From Alphaproteobacteria bacterium (GTDB lineage: Bacteria; Pseudomonadota; Alphaproteobacteria; RF32; CAG-239): DNA of 42,855 nucleotides. The position numbers were made by a program, and so were the translations under genes. Of this stretch, positions 15,600-23,136 are shown piece by piece. Location: NCBI GenBank assembly GCA_016283295.1, contig JAEEMQ010000036.1:1-42855 (forward strand), given 5' to 3'. Under the pieces are notes generated by a model. That model had not been told where the DNA came from and did not search any database. It saw only the letters and a list, made by a program, of their open reading frames with translations. The stretch's first letter is position 1. Each line of letters opens with the position of its first letter.

Positions 15600-16034
15600 T
15601 TATTTTTTGCCCAAAGGTTTGGATTCCGTTTTGAGGCCGACCTTTTCGTATCCGGCTTCTTTCAAAATCGCCATTAGGCCGATAACGCGGCCGTAATGTG
15701 CATCGGTATCGCCGGAAATCGTAACCGTCAATTCATCGTTTTCGCCCTTAATGGCTTGCAGTTTGGCGAGGATTTTATCATCTTCCACCACACTTTTGCC
15801 GATGTAATAATAGCCGTCTTGGTCGACACTGATGTTAACCGAGGTGGAATCGCCGGTCATTGCCTTGCCGCCGACTTTCGGCAAGTTCAGCGGAATGCCG
15901 GAAGTCATCAGCGGTGCGGCCACCATAAACACCACCAACAGCACCATCATCACGTCCATCAGGTTGGTAATGTTGATGTCGGCTTTGCGGCGCAGTTGGC
16001 GATGGCGATAAGAATTGTTGTACATAAATGCCAT
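15600..16034 (-). CDS. tolR: TolR/ExbD-family motor protein
   Basis: TolR works with TolQ as a proton-driven motor that energises TolA. The 144-residue protein has an N-terminal cytoplasmic stretch and one membrane span. The span contains the essential aspartate D27 in NLMDVMMVLLVVFMV. A small periplasmic domain ends with YGRVIGLMAILKEAGY. Length and motif fit TolR/ExbD. The ATG at 16034 has GGAGAATAA just upstream, overlapping the tolQ stop, so the two are coupled. Confidence 0.88.
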   Translation of the reverse strand: MAFMYNNSYRHRQLRRKADINITNLMDVMMVLLVVFMVAAPLMTSGIPLNLPKVGGKAMTGDSTSVNISVDQDGYYYIGKSVVEDDKILAKLQAIKGENDELTVTISGDTDAHYGRVIGLMAILKEAGYEKVGLKTESKPLGKK

Positions 16035-16036
16035 AT

Positions 16037-16786
16037 TTATTCTCCGGCCATATCGGCTTTCAGGGTTGTTGCATCAATTTCACGCGATAAAATCGTCGAA
16101 AATTCAGTAATGAAGTTATCGAGCGAGCGGGAATAACGGTCAATGTTAGAAGAAATCGCGTTGTAGGCCACCACCGCCGGAATTGCGGCAATCAAACCAA
16201 AGGCAGTGGTAAACAGCGCTTCGGCAATACCCGGAGCCATCGCGGAAAGCGAGTTGCTTTGGGTTACGGCAATCGCGTTAAAGCTGTTGATGATACCCCA
16301 AACCGTACCGAACAAACCGACGAGCGGCGCCACCGATGCGGTAGTCGCCAAAAAGCCGAGGTGCGTATCCAGGCTGTCCATTTCTTTTTCCATTGAAACA
16401 GACATGGCTTTTTCAATACGTTGTTGCAACGATACACCGCGCAAGCTGCGGTCGGTTTTGCCGATCATCAGCGTGTTGCGTTTCCATTCGCGCATGGCGG
16501 CCACGAAAATTGCACTCATCGGGTCGCGCGGACGATTGCCGATAGCCTCATAAAGGCGATCCAAAGAGCCGCCGGACCAAAAGGCTTCTTCAAACTTTTT
16601 GGATTGACGACGCACCTGACGCAATAAGGCAAATTTTTCCAAAATAATCGCCCACGACCATACCGACGCGGCGATTAAACCAATCATAACCAGTTTGGTA
16701 ATGGTGTCCGAAGACCAAACCATATCCCATAAAGACATTTGTTGTGTTGCGACTTCCGCAACCTCAGAAAGAGCTTGTGATTCCAT
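16037..16786 (-). CDS. tolQ: TolQ/ExbB-family proton channel protein
   Basis: TolQ forms the proton channel with TolR and anchors TolA. The 249-residue protein has three membrane spans. The first is near residues 28-48, and two more follow the cytoplasmic loop. The conserved segment LGFLATTASVAPLVGLFGTV is at about 145-164, and the last span contains GLIAAIPAVVAYN. I prefer the ATG at 16786 (MESQALS) over an in-frame TTG eight codons earlier, because AAAGGTT lies between them. It heads tolQ-tolR-tolA; the common upstream thioesterase gene is absent here. Confidence 0.9.
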   Translation of the reverse strand: MESQALSEVAEVATQQMSLWDMVWSSDTITKLVMIGLIAASVWSWAIILEKFALLRQVRRQSKKFEEAFWSGGSLDRLYEAIGNRPRDPMSAIFVAAMREWKRNTLMIGKTDRSLRGVSLQQRIEKAMSVSMEKEMDSLDTHLGFLATTASVAPLVGLFGTVWGIINSFNAIAVTQSNSLSAMAPGIAEALFTTAFGLIAAIPAVVAYNAISSNIDRYSRSLDNFITEFSTILSREIDATTLKADMAGE

Positions 16787-16906
16787 TTTTGTAACCTTTA
16801 TAAATTGCAATTCATATTAAGTTGGCCTCAACTTAACACAAATTGTTTAACAGGCAATTAAAATTATGATTTTTCACAAGTTTTTTTGTTGCTTTTGTGC
16901 GTTTTT

Positions 16907-17353
16907 TTATCTTTTCAGCGGCATATTTTCAACCAGGCTTTCGCGCCAATCTTTGCCGTTGATAAGCAGCTGTTTTGCCAACGGCTCACTGCCTTTGTGA
17001 TAAGAATAAACAACCTCAAAAACCATATCCGTATCGTTGCGCCGCCAAAACAGTCTATCCAGTTCCTGCGCATTTTTTTCGGGAACATAAAAACGACATT
17101 GTCTGCCCCAATGATGCTCCTTGCAAAATTCCTCTTTCGGACATTTCCCGTCAGCAAACTGGGTGCAATCGGTCTTTTCCCAATCAATCGTGTATTGAAT
17201 GTAGTGTCCCGATAACAAATCACGCGGGTCATAACCGGTAACCGCAACTCTGATTTCTTGTCCGGTGGCCTGTTGAACATACAGCCACATGGCCCAAACC
17301 GCCAATGCCGCAAACGGAATAAAAAACAGTAATGCCAAAAATTTCTTATCCAT
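16907..17353 (-). CDS. GDYXXLXY-domain membrane-anchored protein
   Basis: The 148-residue protein has one N-terminal membrane span (about 3-22) followed by a periplasmic domain. That domain contains GYDPRDLLSGHYIQY, a clear form of the GDYxxLxY motif that names this family of unknown function. Four or more cysteines in the middle (CTQFADGKC, CKEHHWGRQC) are unusual and may form disulfides. The ATG at 17353 overlaps the end of the DUF2157 gene by 8 nt. Such pairs are common in bacteria and are thought to work together, but the activity is unknown. Confidence 0.8.
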   Translation of the reverse strand: MDKKFLALLFFIPFAALAVWAMWLYVQQATGQEIRVAVTGYDPRDLLSGHYIQYTIDWEKTDCTQFADGKCPKEEFCKEHHWGRQCRFYVPEKNAQELDRLFWRRNDTDMVFEVVYSYHKGSEPLAKQLLINGKDWRESLVENMPLKR

Positions 17354-18302
17354 GGAACACCTCCATTGTTTTGATATATTTCGATGTTTTTCTGAGCGAA
17401 TAGATAAGAGCCAAAACCGCAATGCCGGCTACGATAAAGCCGAAACCGGACAGTAACAAATTCTCAAAGCGGCTGACAAAAATCAGGAATATATAAACTT
17501 CAACGGCTATCGCGTTGCGCTTAAATGAAATCATATCCTGCGCTTTGACGGCCATAAACATTCGTACCCCGAAAAACAGAAAGGCAATAATATATGCCGC
17601 TACCGAGATAATACCGGTATTATACCAAAAACAGGTACTGAATACCAATATGTATGCGGTAAACATGGAAAAATTCTGAAACGCCTTCGGCAACAACGTG
17701 TATTTATTGGCACTTTCATCCAATTTTTTGCCGGCATAGCTCAACAAAGATAAAACCGCAAGCGCCAATATCAGACCGTCCAGATGTTGATTTATGTAGT
17801 TCAGCACTCTTTCGATAAAGTTGAAGTCAAATGAGGTAAAGAACAAAACATTCCAACAAAAATTAAACGACAACAGGCGGCTGAAAAACACATAAGGCAA
17901 CCCCAATAAAGACCATGCCATGGCAAACGATTGCCATCCGCCGTTCAAATTGAAAATCTGCCCGATTAACCCGATGGTTGCTCCGACAAACAAAAACGAC
18001 ACAACCAGTAATATTTCGCTGATTTTGCTTTTTTTGTTAATAACACTTTGGCAGGTGTGGTATAAAACCGCCGCCCATATTGCAAAATTCCCGAACAATT
18101 TGAGCCAAGCCGGAATATAATCCCAATTTGCGCTGATTATCAAAATTATTCCCAAACCGATGAAAAGCCCGGCAATTCCGTACATCCATTTCCAAACCAT
18201 ATTGGAGTGGTCGGATTGTTCGGAAAGCAAAATTTGTTCGGCCTGAGTCGGTGAAATCAGCCCTTGTTTCACCCAGTTTTGCAGTTTATTGGCAAGTTTC
18301 AT
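17346..18302 (-). CDS. DUF2157 multispan membrane protein
   Basis: The 318-residue protein has a soluble N-terminal helix-turn segment (LQNWVKQGLISPTQAEQIL, near 6-24) typical of DUF2157. About nine membrane spans follow. The N-terminal pattern and first spans (GIAGLFIGLGIILIISANWD) are diagnostic of the family, whose function is unknown. I use the ATG at 18302; the TTG one codon earlier is less likely. AAGGAA lies upstream. It is translationally coupled to the GDYXXLXY partner. Confidence 0.8.
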   Translation of the reverse strand: MKLANKLQNWVKQGLISPTQAEQILLSEQSDHSNMVWKWMYGIAGLFIGLGIILIISANWDYIPAWLKLFGNFAIWAAVLYHTCQSVINKKSKISEILLVVSFLFVGATIGLIGQIFNLNGGWQSFAMAWSLLGLPYVFFSRLLSFNFCWNVLFFTSFDFNFIERVLNYINQHLDGLILALAVLSLLSYAGKKLDESANKYTLLPKAFQNFSMFTAYILVFSTCFWYNTGIISVAAYIIAFLFFGVRMFMAVKAQDMISFKRNAIAVEVYIFLIFVSRFENLLLSGFGFIVAGIAVLALIYSLRKTSKYIKTMEVFHG

Positions 18303-18410
18303 CAAAAATTCCTTTTAGTTAAGACACGCCTTTGTTTTTATATTAATTATCGACGTTAGTCAACCCCCTTTGAAGCATTCGGGAAAAAGATTGATTATTG
18401 TTCAAGAGAT

Positions 18411-18551
18411 AAAAAACTCAGAGAATGAGCCTGATAGAAAAAGGGTTTTCCGTGGTGTATTCCCACCCCAAAAAATCCGGAGAATGAGGCAGATACGAAG
18501 TTACCCTTTGCGCGCGGTGTACAATAAAAGGTACATAAGCGCAAAGGGCAA
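18411..18551. repeat. Repeat-bearing, structured intergenic block after thyA
   Basis: The 18303-18578 interval holds no gene I believe. It contains two direct copies of a GAGAATGAG-centred motif (18419-18437 and 18478-18496). On the minus strand each copy is followed by six T. A long stem-loop at 18501-18551 has a perfect 10-bp arm pair, CCCTTTGCGC with GCGCAAAGGG, plus an inner TGTAC/GTACA. The second motif copy recurs in reverse orientation at 21901-21919 beside tRNA-Ser. It may be a dispersed repeat, a terminator region for folA-thyA, or both. Confidence 0.45.
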
Positions 18552-18578
18552 CAAGTAGATGACCATTATACGGATTTT

Positions 18579-19364
18579 TTACACAGCGACTTGCGCGCGG
18601 ATAGTATCATAACTCTGATAATTTACAAGTTCAAAATCCTCATACTTAAAGTCGTCGATATTTTTCACATTCGGATTTATTTTCATTTGCGGCAACGGGT
18701 ACGGAGTATGCGAGAGCTGCTCGCGCACCTGTTCAAAGTGGTTATGATAAATATGCGTATCGCCGAGAGTATGGATAAATTCGCCCGGTTCAAGGCCGCA
18801 AACCTGAGCCACCATCATGGTCAGCAGCGCATAAGAAGCGATATTGAACGGCACACCCAAAAACATATCGCAACTGCGCTGATAAAGCATACAGCTCAGC
18901 TTGTTGTTTGCCACATAAAACTGAAACATCATGTGGCACGGCGGCAGATGCATTTCCGGAATTTTGCCGACATTCCACGCCGAAACAATCATCCGGCGGT
19001 CGTTCGGTTTTTTCTTTAAGGTTTCGATAACTTCGGCGATTTGGTCAATTCCCTCGCCGTTCCAGTTGCGCCATTGTGAACCGTAAACCGGCCCCAATTC
19101 GCCGTTTTCATCGGCCCACTCGTTCCAAATACGCACGCCGTTTTCCTGCAAATATTTGACGTTTGTTTCGCCTTTTAAGAACCACAAAAGTTCGTGAATA
19201 ATGCTTTTTAAGTGAACCTTTTTGGTGGTTACGAGCGGAAATCCCTTGCTCAAATCAAAACGCATCTGCCGCCCGAAAACCGAACGGGTACCGACGCCGG
19301 TTCTATCCATTTTATCGACGCCGTTTTCCATAATATCGCGTAACAAATCCAAATATTGCTGCAT
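18579..19364 (-). CDS. thyA: Thymidylate synthase ThyA
   Basis: ThyA converts dUMP to dTMP using methylene-tetrahydrofolate and leaves dihydrofolate. The 261-residue protein is close to the 264 of the classic enzyme. [12 protein letters not shown] (20-31) binds phosphate. The catalytic cysteine C143 lies in [28 protein letters not shown] and HIYHNH are conserved. It starts 1 nt after the folA stop, so folA and thyA form one operon. FolA regenerates the folate that ThyA consumes. The folA-first order is the reverse of the commonest arrangement. Confidence 0.97.
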   Translation of the reverse strand: MQQYLDLLRDIMENGVDKMDRTGVGTRSVFGRQMRFDLSKGFPLVTTKKVHLKSIIHELLWFLKGETNVKYLQENGVRIWNEWADENGELGPVYGSQWRNWNGEGIDQIAEVIETLKKKPNDRRMIVSAWNVGKIPEMHLPPCHMMFQFYVANNKLSCMLYQRSCDMFLGVPFNIASYALLTMMVAQVCGLEPGEFIHTLGDTHIYHNHFEQVREQLSHTPYPLPQMKINPNVKNIDDFKYEDFELVNYQSYDTIRAQVAV

Positions 19365-19365
19365 T

Positions 19366-19935
19366 CTATTTTCCTTCCGTTTCTAAATATTGCATAATTT
19401 TTTTAACCAAAGATTGCTCCACAAAATCGCCTTTTTTCAGCCATACGGTGGTAACAACGCCGTCGAGTTCATACGTTTGCGGCAGGGCAAAATATTTTTG
19501 TTCCAACACCTCAACGCTGCGATTAACATCGATTAAATCGGTCGCGCCTTCGTTTATCGGGCCGGCATACACGCAATCCACCACAATATCCGGCATAATG
19601 CCCGGAGTGGTAAAAAATATGGCATAAATCGTCGCACCGCCGGAAATATATAAGTCTTCCGGATAGTCCTTGAGTTTTTTTGCGTCATCAACCACAATGT
19701 GATTATCTTTATCAAACACCTCGGTTTTGCCGCTCATATCAAGCACAATTACTTTGCGGCCGAGCAAAACCTTTTGCGGCATACCGCCGTAGGTGCGGCC
19801 GCCCATCACCATAATCTGCCCCTCGGTCAGATTGCGAAAACGCCGCGTATCCGACGGAATTTTCCACGGCAGACCGACACCGGCGCCGATGATGTTGTCG
19901 CCTTTGTGTCTGCACCAGATTGATACAATCGTCAT
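19366..19935 (-). CDS. folA: Dihydrofolate reductase
   Basis: FolA reduces dihydrofolate to tetrahydrofolate with NADPH and is the trimethoprim target. The 189-residue protein has [13 protein letters not shown] in the substrate and Met20-type loop. [12 protein letters not shown] and [10 protein letters not shown] form the NADPH-binding parts. It is somewhat longer than the 159-residue E. coli enzyme, with the extra length at the C-terminus. I chose the ATG at 19935 because GAGGAGAAAGAA precedes it; the frame is open ten codons further. It is upstream of and coupled to thyA. Confidence 0.92.
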   Translation of the reverse strand: MTIVSIWCRHKGDNIIGAGVGLPWKIPSDTRRFRNLTEGQIMVMGGRTYGGMPQKVLLGRKVIVLDMSGKTEVFDKDNHIVVDDAKKLKDYPEDLYISGGATIYAIFFTTPGIMPDIVVDCVYAGPINEGATDLIDVNRSVEVLEQKYFALPQTYELDGVVTTVWLKKGDFVEQSLVKKIMQYLETEGK

Positions 19936-20014
19936 TTCTTTCTCCTCGTTTTGATTATAAAACACACTTATTTTTGAATAAAGCGATATGTTTAAAGACT
20001 CACAGCTTTTGTGT

Positions 20015-20043
20015 TTGACATAAAAAAATATCTTTGTTATAAA
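20015..20043 (+). promoter_or_regulatory. Consensus sigma70 promoter
   Basis: TTGACA and TATAAA are separated by exactly 17 nt, the best promoter in the window. Transcription would begin near 20050. This excludes the in-frame GTG at 20011 as a start and supports the ATG at 20083. Confidence 0.75.
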
Positions 20044-20082
20044 AGGGCAAAATTACATTATTTATTTTTTATATTTCTGCCT

Positions 20083-21045
20083 ATGATTTTAGAAAAAGAG
20101 AGTTTTCGTATCAAGAAAATTACGAAAGCTGACGGAGTGTGGAATTTGTATCCGAAAGGAAAAGAAGTTCCGATTAAGTTGCCGGTTGATTCGGTTTACG
20201 GTGAGTTGCCGCCGGTGCGCAAATGGCCGTGGCAATGCCATGATTTAACCATCAAGCGGGTTGCCGGCGAATACATCGTTTATGCCGAAATGGACGGCTT
20301 GGTTTTGTTTGATCTTCCGGAGGATAAATACCCCGAGGAAGTTAAGGAGGCGGTGCATCGCATCGAAAAAATCGAGTCCGATTATGCGGCCTATCAGAAG
20401 CAACACGCCGATTCCATCAGAGAACAGCTGCAAAAACTGTTGCCGCAGCTGCCGAAAATCGACGAGTTGGAAGACGAAATCAACAAGTTGCCCGTATGTT
20501 GGCGGGCCTACCTCAAGATGCGTCTGCCGATGCAGTACGAATCAAACGAGGCCCGGCAGCGTTTGGTACTGACTTTATTGCTGGTACAGATTGCCAACAG
20601 AATCTACACTCGCCACGTTGATGCGGATGAGCCGCTGACGGTTGCTTTCAGCTCGTTGGAGTTTTCGGTGTGCGATCGGTTATCCGACTTACTGGATTGC
20701 GGACTTGCCGATGAATTCGACAACAATCCGGAGCAGCGCAACAAGCGGGTGTTTATGTTCTACAACGAAACCAAACAGGAGTTGGAGCGTGTTCTGCCAA
20801 CGTTAGAGCGTACTCTGTGTTTGTATCTTGTTCAGCAAATACACCGGATGCTGTCGGCCTATTCTTCCGATTACGCCACGTTGGTGCTCCATCGTCCGCG
20901 CGATTTGTGGGGAGATACCATCAACACCGACAGCCAGGCCTACCGCTATCTTTGCAAAGAGATGAAGTTGCCGCTGTTGTCGTCGCTGATTATCGAAAAG
21001 CAATTCAGCCCCGAAGATGTTGAGCATTTCAACTTTGTGTTTTAA
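20083..21045 (+). CDS. Unknown 320-residue soluble protein
   Basis: I do not recognise this protein. It has no signal peptide or membrane span. The N-terminal third is beta-like, with Trp and Pro (KKITKADGVWNLYPKG, RKWPWQCHD). A charged helical stretch follows at about 80-140 (RIEKIESDYAAYQKQ), then a mostly helical C-terminal half. It has its own consensus promoter and terminator, so it is a single-gene unit that is probably well transcribed. The start at 20083 follows from the promoter; there is no clear ribosome site. It faces away from folA-thyA. Confidence 0.65.
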   Translation: MILEKESFRIKKITKADGVWNLYPKGKEVPIKLPVDSVYGELPPVRKWPWQCHDLTIKRVAGEYIVYAEMDGLVLFDLPEDKYPEEVKEAVHRIEKIESDYAAYQKQHADSIREQLQKLLPQLPKIDELEDEINKLPVCWRAYLKMRLPMQYESNEARQRLVLTLLLVQIANRIYTRHVDADEPLTVAFSSLEFSVCDRLSDLLDCGLADEFDNNPEQRNKRVFMFYNETKQELERVLPTLERTLCLYLVQQIHRMLSAYSSDYATLVLHRPRDLWGDTINTDSQAYRYLCKEMKLPLLSSLIIEKQFSPEDVEHFNFVF

Positions 21046-21050
21046 CTTAT

Positions 21051-21083
21051 TAAACCCGTTCCTCAGCCGGAGCGGGTTTAATG
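21051..21083 (+). terminator. Terminator between convergent unknown genes
   Basis: TAAACCCGTTCC pairs with GGAGCGGGTTTA, with one G-T pair, around a 6-nt loop. T-rich sequence follows. It can serve the plus-strand gene and possibly the convergent minus-strand gene. Confidence 0.8.
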
Positions 21084-21084
21084 T

Positions 21085-21729
21085 TTATTTTGCTTTCGGC
21101 GAGCTGGTTTTCTGCCATCTTTGAAAATCATTATAAATAACCAAAGCGGAGATAATTGCCGCCAATAAAGCGAAAAAGATTATCAGTTCGTCAATGTAAT
21201 AATCCTTAAAATCCTGATATTCGGTTTCATCTTCGTTATAAATAAAAGCCCTGAAACGGTTGAGAGTTTCCCGTGCTTCATCATAGTCATTGTGCGCAAT
21301 CGGATAATTATAATAATCATTATAATCGTCGTATACCCGAATTTCGTAATAAGTTTTATAGTACGAAGAGGGTAATCGGCGGCTATGTTGTTTTTTCTTA
21401 TAGGTCTTTAACTTGGCCGACATTATTTCAGATATCGGAAACGTGTCGCGTTCTTTAAATTCGTTATTACCGTAATTGGCTACGCTGTATGTGCAGGTAT
21501 CGGTCGCTTTGTTGCAAAGTAATTTTTCTTTATTTATTTGAAATTTGCTGTCAAGGTGTATTAAATACAAAATACCGCAAACCAAAGCCACCCCGAGGCA
21601 TATCTTAACGCAATAACCTATGGCGCTGCGCTCCAAAAAACCACACACCTTCGAGAGCAGAAAAGGTATCAGATAACTGCATCCTACTAAAGCGGCAGAT
21701 ATGGCAATTATGAGAAGATACACCGACAT
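21085..21729 (-). CDS. Unknown membrane protein
   Basis: I do not recognise this 214-residue protein. Two or three membrane spans lie in the first 60 residues and one near the C-terminus (about 180-200). Between them is a soluble region rich in Tyr, Asp and Asn (RVYDDYNDYYNYP) with a few cysteines (CNKATDTC). I chose the ATG at 21729 because AGGAAG lies 8 nt upstream. The frame is open for 22 more codons without a ribosome site. It is convergent with the 320-residue gene and shares its terminator. Confidence 0.6.
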   Translation of the reverse strand: MSVYLLIIAISAALVGCSYLIPFLLSKVCGFLERSAIGYCVKICLGVALVCGILYLIHLDSKFQINKEKLLCNKATDTCTYSVANYGNNEFKERDTFPISEIMSAKLKTYKKKQHSRRLPSSYYKTYYEIRVYDDYNDYYNYPIAHNDYDEARETLNRFRAFIYNEDETEYQDFKDYYIDELIIFFALLAAIISALVIYNDFQRWQKTSSPKAK

Positions 21730-21835
21730 TATCAAACTTCCTATATATATTTCATAACTTTGCGTTATGATAAACACAAATTCACAAAAATTCAAATGTT
21801 ATCGGATTTCATCACATAATAAAAAACAGCCCCGC

Positions 21836-21881
21836 CGCTCAAGGGTGGGGTTGTTTTTTTAATGGCGGAGAGAGTAGGATT
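21836..21881. repeat. Duplicated copy of the tRNA-Ser 3' end and its terminator
   Basis: These 46 bp are identical to 22031-22076 and lie 195 bp to the left. The copy contains the last 19 nt of tRNA-Ser (CCA at 21863-21865) and the GC-rich terminator loop and arm. Flanking A-rich sequence is also similar. A tRNA 3' end repeated at short distance is what site-specific integration or partial tandem duplication leaves. Confidence 0.8.
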
Positions 21882-22013
21882 ATTCCGCGACGACACTAAA
21901 GTGTCTGCTTCATTCTCCGCGCTCATCGCTTTGCGACCGGCGCGCTCCCGCTCGCCTTTCGCTTGTCGTCGAACCACGGTCCCCGTGGGTTCTTATCCTC
22001 TAACTGTACGCAT
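21882..22013. other. Non-coding segment between the two tRNA-Ser 3' ends
   Basis: About 130 bp lie between the two repeat copies. They hold a GACACT-AA-AGTGTC hairpin (21891-21904) and a distal CGACGAC/GTCGTCG inverted repeat spanning most of the segment. The 19-nt motif at 21901-21919 matches 18478-18496 at 17 of 19 positions when reversed. I find no gene; a 61-codon open frame on the minus strand crosses the repeat and looks fortuitous. It resembles a small palindromic repeat element. The whole stretch from 21730 to 22057 has no protein gene. Confidence 0.45.
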
Positions 22014-22055
22014 ATAAAAAAACACCCCACCGCTCAAGGGTGGGGTTGTTTTTTT
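22014..22055 (-). terminator. tRNA-Ser terminator, bidirectional form
   Basis: ACCCCACC pairs with GGTGGGGT around GCTCAAG. There is an A run on the left and a T run on the right, so it can stop transcription from either side. A second copy lies at 21821-21860. Confidence 0.8.
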
Positions 22056-22057
22056 AA

Positions 22058-22150
22058 TGGCGGAGAGAGTAGGATTCGAACCCACGGTGGAATGTTTCAT
22101 CCACGTCTGATTTCAAGTCAGGTGCATTAGACCAACTCTGCCATCTCTCC
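22058..22150 (-). tRNA. tRNA-Ser (TGA anticodon)
   Basis: This is a 93-nt class II tRNA on the minus strand. The acceptor GGAGAGA pairs with TCTCTCC. The anticodon arm CTGA-CTTGAAA-TCAG gives UGA. It has a long variable arm and the T arm GTGGGTTCGAATCCTAC. Discriminator G and an encoded CCA follow. Its 3' end is duplicated 195 bp downstream. Confidence 0.95.
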
Positions 22151-22339
22151 GTTTTGCCTCTTAAGACAAACAATCATTTTGTTTATACCCCTGATATGCC
22201 GTTGCGCAACATAGCCGAAATATAAACGACAGCTTTTGCAAATACATAGGCTTTTTTACACGATAAAATTTAAATGTCAAGGATTATTTGGGAAAAACGA
22301 AAAATTGTAAGCAACCTTTGGCAACGTCTTAAAAAAGCG

Positions 22340-22371
22340 AAAACGTCAGCCCTGTTTCAAGCCGACGTTTT
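22340..22371 (-). terminator. Terminator of the small secreted protein gene
   Basis: AAACGTC pairs with GACGTTT, with further inner pairing. On the minus strand it leads to CGCTTTTTT. It lies just past the stop at 22377. Confidence 0.6.
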
Positions 22372-22376
22372 ATACT

Positions 22377-22706
22377 TTATTCCCTTTCTTTCGGAAGTAT
22401 ACCGTATTTCTCGTATTTTTCGCGAGTAACGATAACCCTTTCCTCTCCGGTCCACACATTTACCTGCAGATATTCGCAGTTGCGATAAGCAATAAACGAA
22501 TCCGGCAGAATATAGTCGCAGACAAAATCATAATTAGACTCCATGGTGCTGACCAAAAGGTGCAACCAAAACAGCGAGTCCAAAGTAGCTTTTACTGCTT
22601 CGGTAGAGGATTTTTCCAAAATGTTGATACTGTCCTTACGGACTTCCTGTGCTGCAATCTGCCCGCAGAAAAACAGCACCGCAAGTAATAATAAAACTTT
22701 TTTCAT
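22377..22706 (-). CDS. Small exported protein, unknown function
   Basis: I do not recognise this 109-residue protein. Residues 1-20 are a Sec signal peptide (KK, LLLLAVLFF, cleavage near AAQ). The mature 89 residues have no known motif, two cysteines (C63 and C77 by eye) and a YLQVNVWTGEERVIVTREKY segment near the end. The cysteine upstream of the cleavage site does not fit a lipobox well. It stands alone between tRNA-Ser and infA, with its own terminator. Confidence 0.6.
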   Translation of the reverse strand: MKKVLLLLAVLFFCGQIAAQEVRKDSINILEKSSTEAVKATLDSLFWLHLLVSTMESNYDFVCDYILPDSFIAYRNCEYLQVNVWTGEERVIVTREKYEKYGILPKERE

Positions 22707-22788
22707 AATGATAAGTGTTTGAAAAGTATTATATGATTTTTTTGTACAGAATCAAGCTGTTTTTTTACTGATAGCCCATTTTTTCGCA

Positions 22789-22811
22789 CAAAAAAAGCCG
22801 CAAACCGCGGC
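22789..22811 (-). terminator. infA terminator
   Basis: GCCGC pairs with GCGGC around AAACC. On the minus strand it is followed by seven or more T, shortly after the infA stop. Confidence 0.75.
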
Positions 22812-22830
22812 CTTAAAAATTTATCGCAAA

Positions 22831-23055
22831 TTAGGCGTCTTTATGACGGAAAGTGATGCGCCCCTTAGTCAAGTCATACGGCGTCATTTCAATATCCACC
22901 TTATCGCCGACCATCACGCGAATGCGAAACTTGCGCATTTTACCGGCGGTGTGTGCTAAAATTTCCACACCGTTTTCCAGCTTTACTCTGAACATGGCAT
23001 TCGGCAGTTTTTCTACTACCTCTCCGGTCAGTTCAATCAATTCTTCTTTACTCAT
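22831..23055 (-). CDS. infA: Translation initiation factor IF-1
   Basis: IF-1 binds the ribosomal A site during initiation. The 74-residue protein is an OB-fold with the family's near-invariant segments: [52 protein letters not shown] and KGRITFRHK. Only the ATG at 23055 gives the normal length and has GAGG upstream. It lies downstream of topA but has its own leader. Confidence 0.97.
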   Translation of the reverse strand: MSKEELIELTGEVVEKLPNAMFRVKLENGVEILAHTAGKMRKFRIRVMVGDKVDIEMTPYDLTKGRITFRHKDA

Positions 23056-23136
23056 AAACAACCTCAAATGTTATTAACTTGCCTTTGGTATAAACGTATA
23101 AAATTTAATTTGCAAGCAATTTGTTAAAAATACATA

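Noticed and set aside
14602..16786. tonB-exbB-exbD instead of tolA-tolQ-tolR
   Set aside because: Gene order Q-R-A, the long Pro/Lys-rich arm and the absence of a TonB-dependent receptor nearby fit Tol better, though ExbBD cannot be fully excluded.
18370..18558. A 62-codon plus-strand open frame after thyA
   Set aside because: It lies over the direct repeats and the long stem-loop, and its sequence is explained by those repeats.
21792..21977. A 61-codon minus-strand open frame beside tRNA-Ser
   Set aside because: It reads through the duplicated tRNA end and terminator. It is Arg/Glu/Ala-rich because of the GC-rich palindrome, and no ribosome site is seen.
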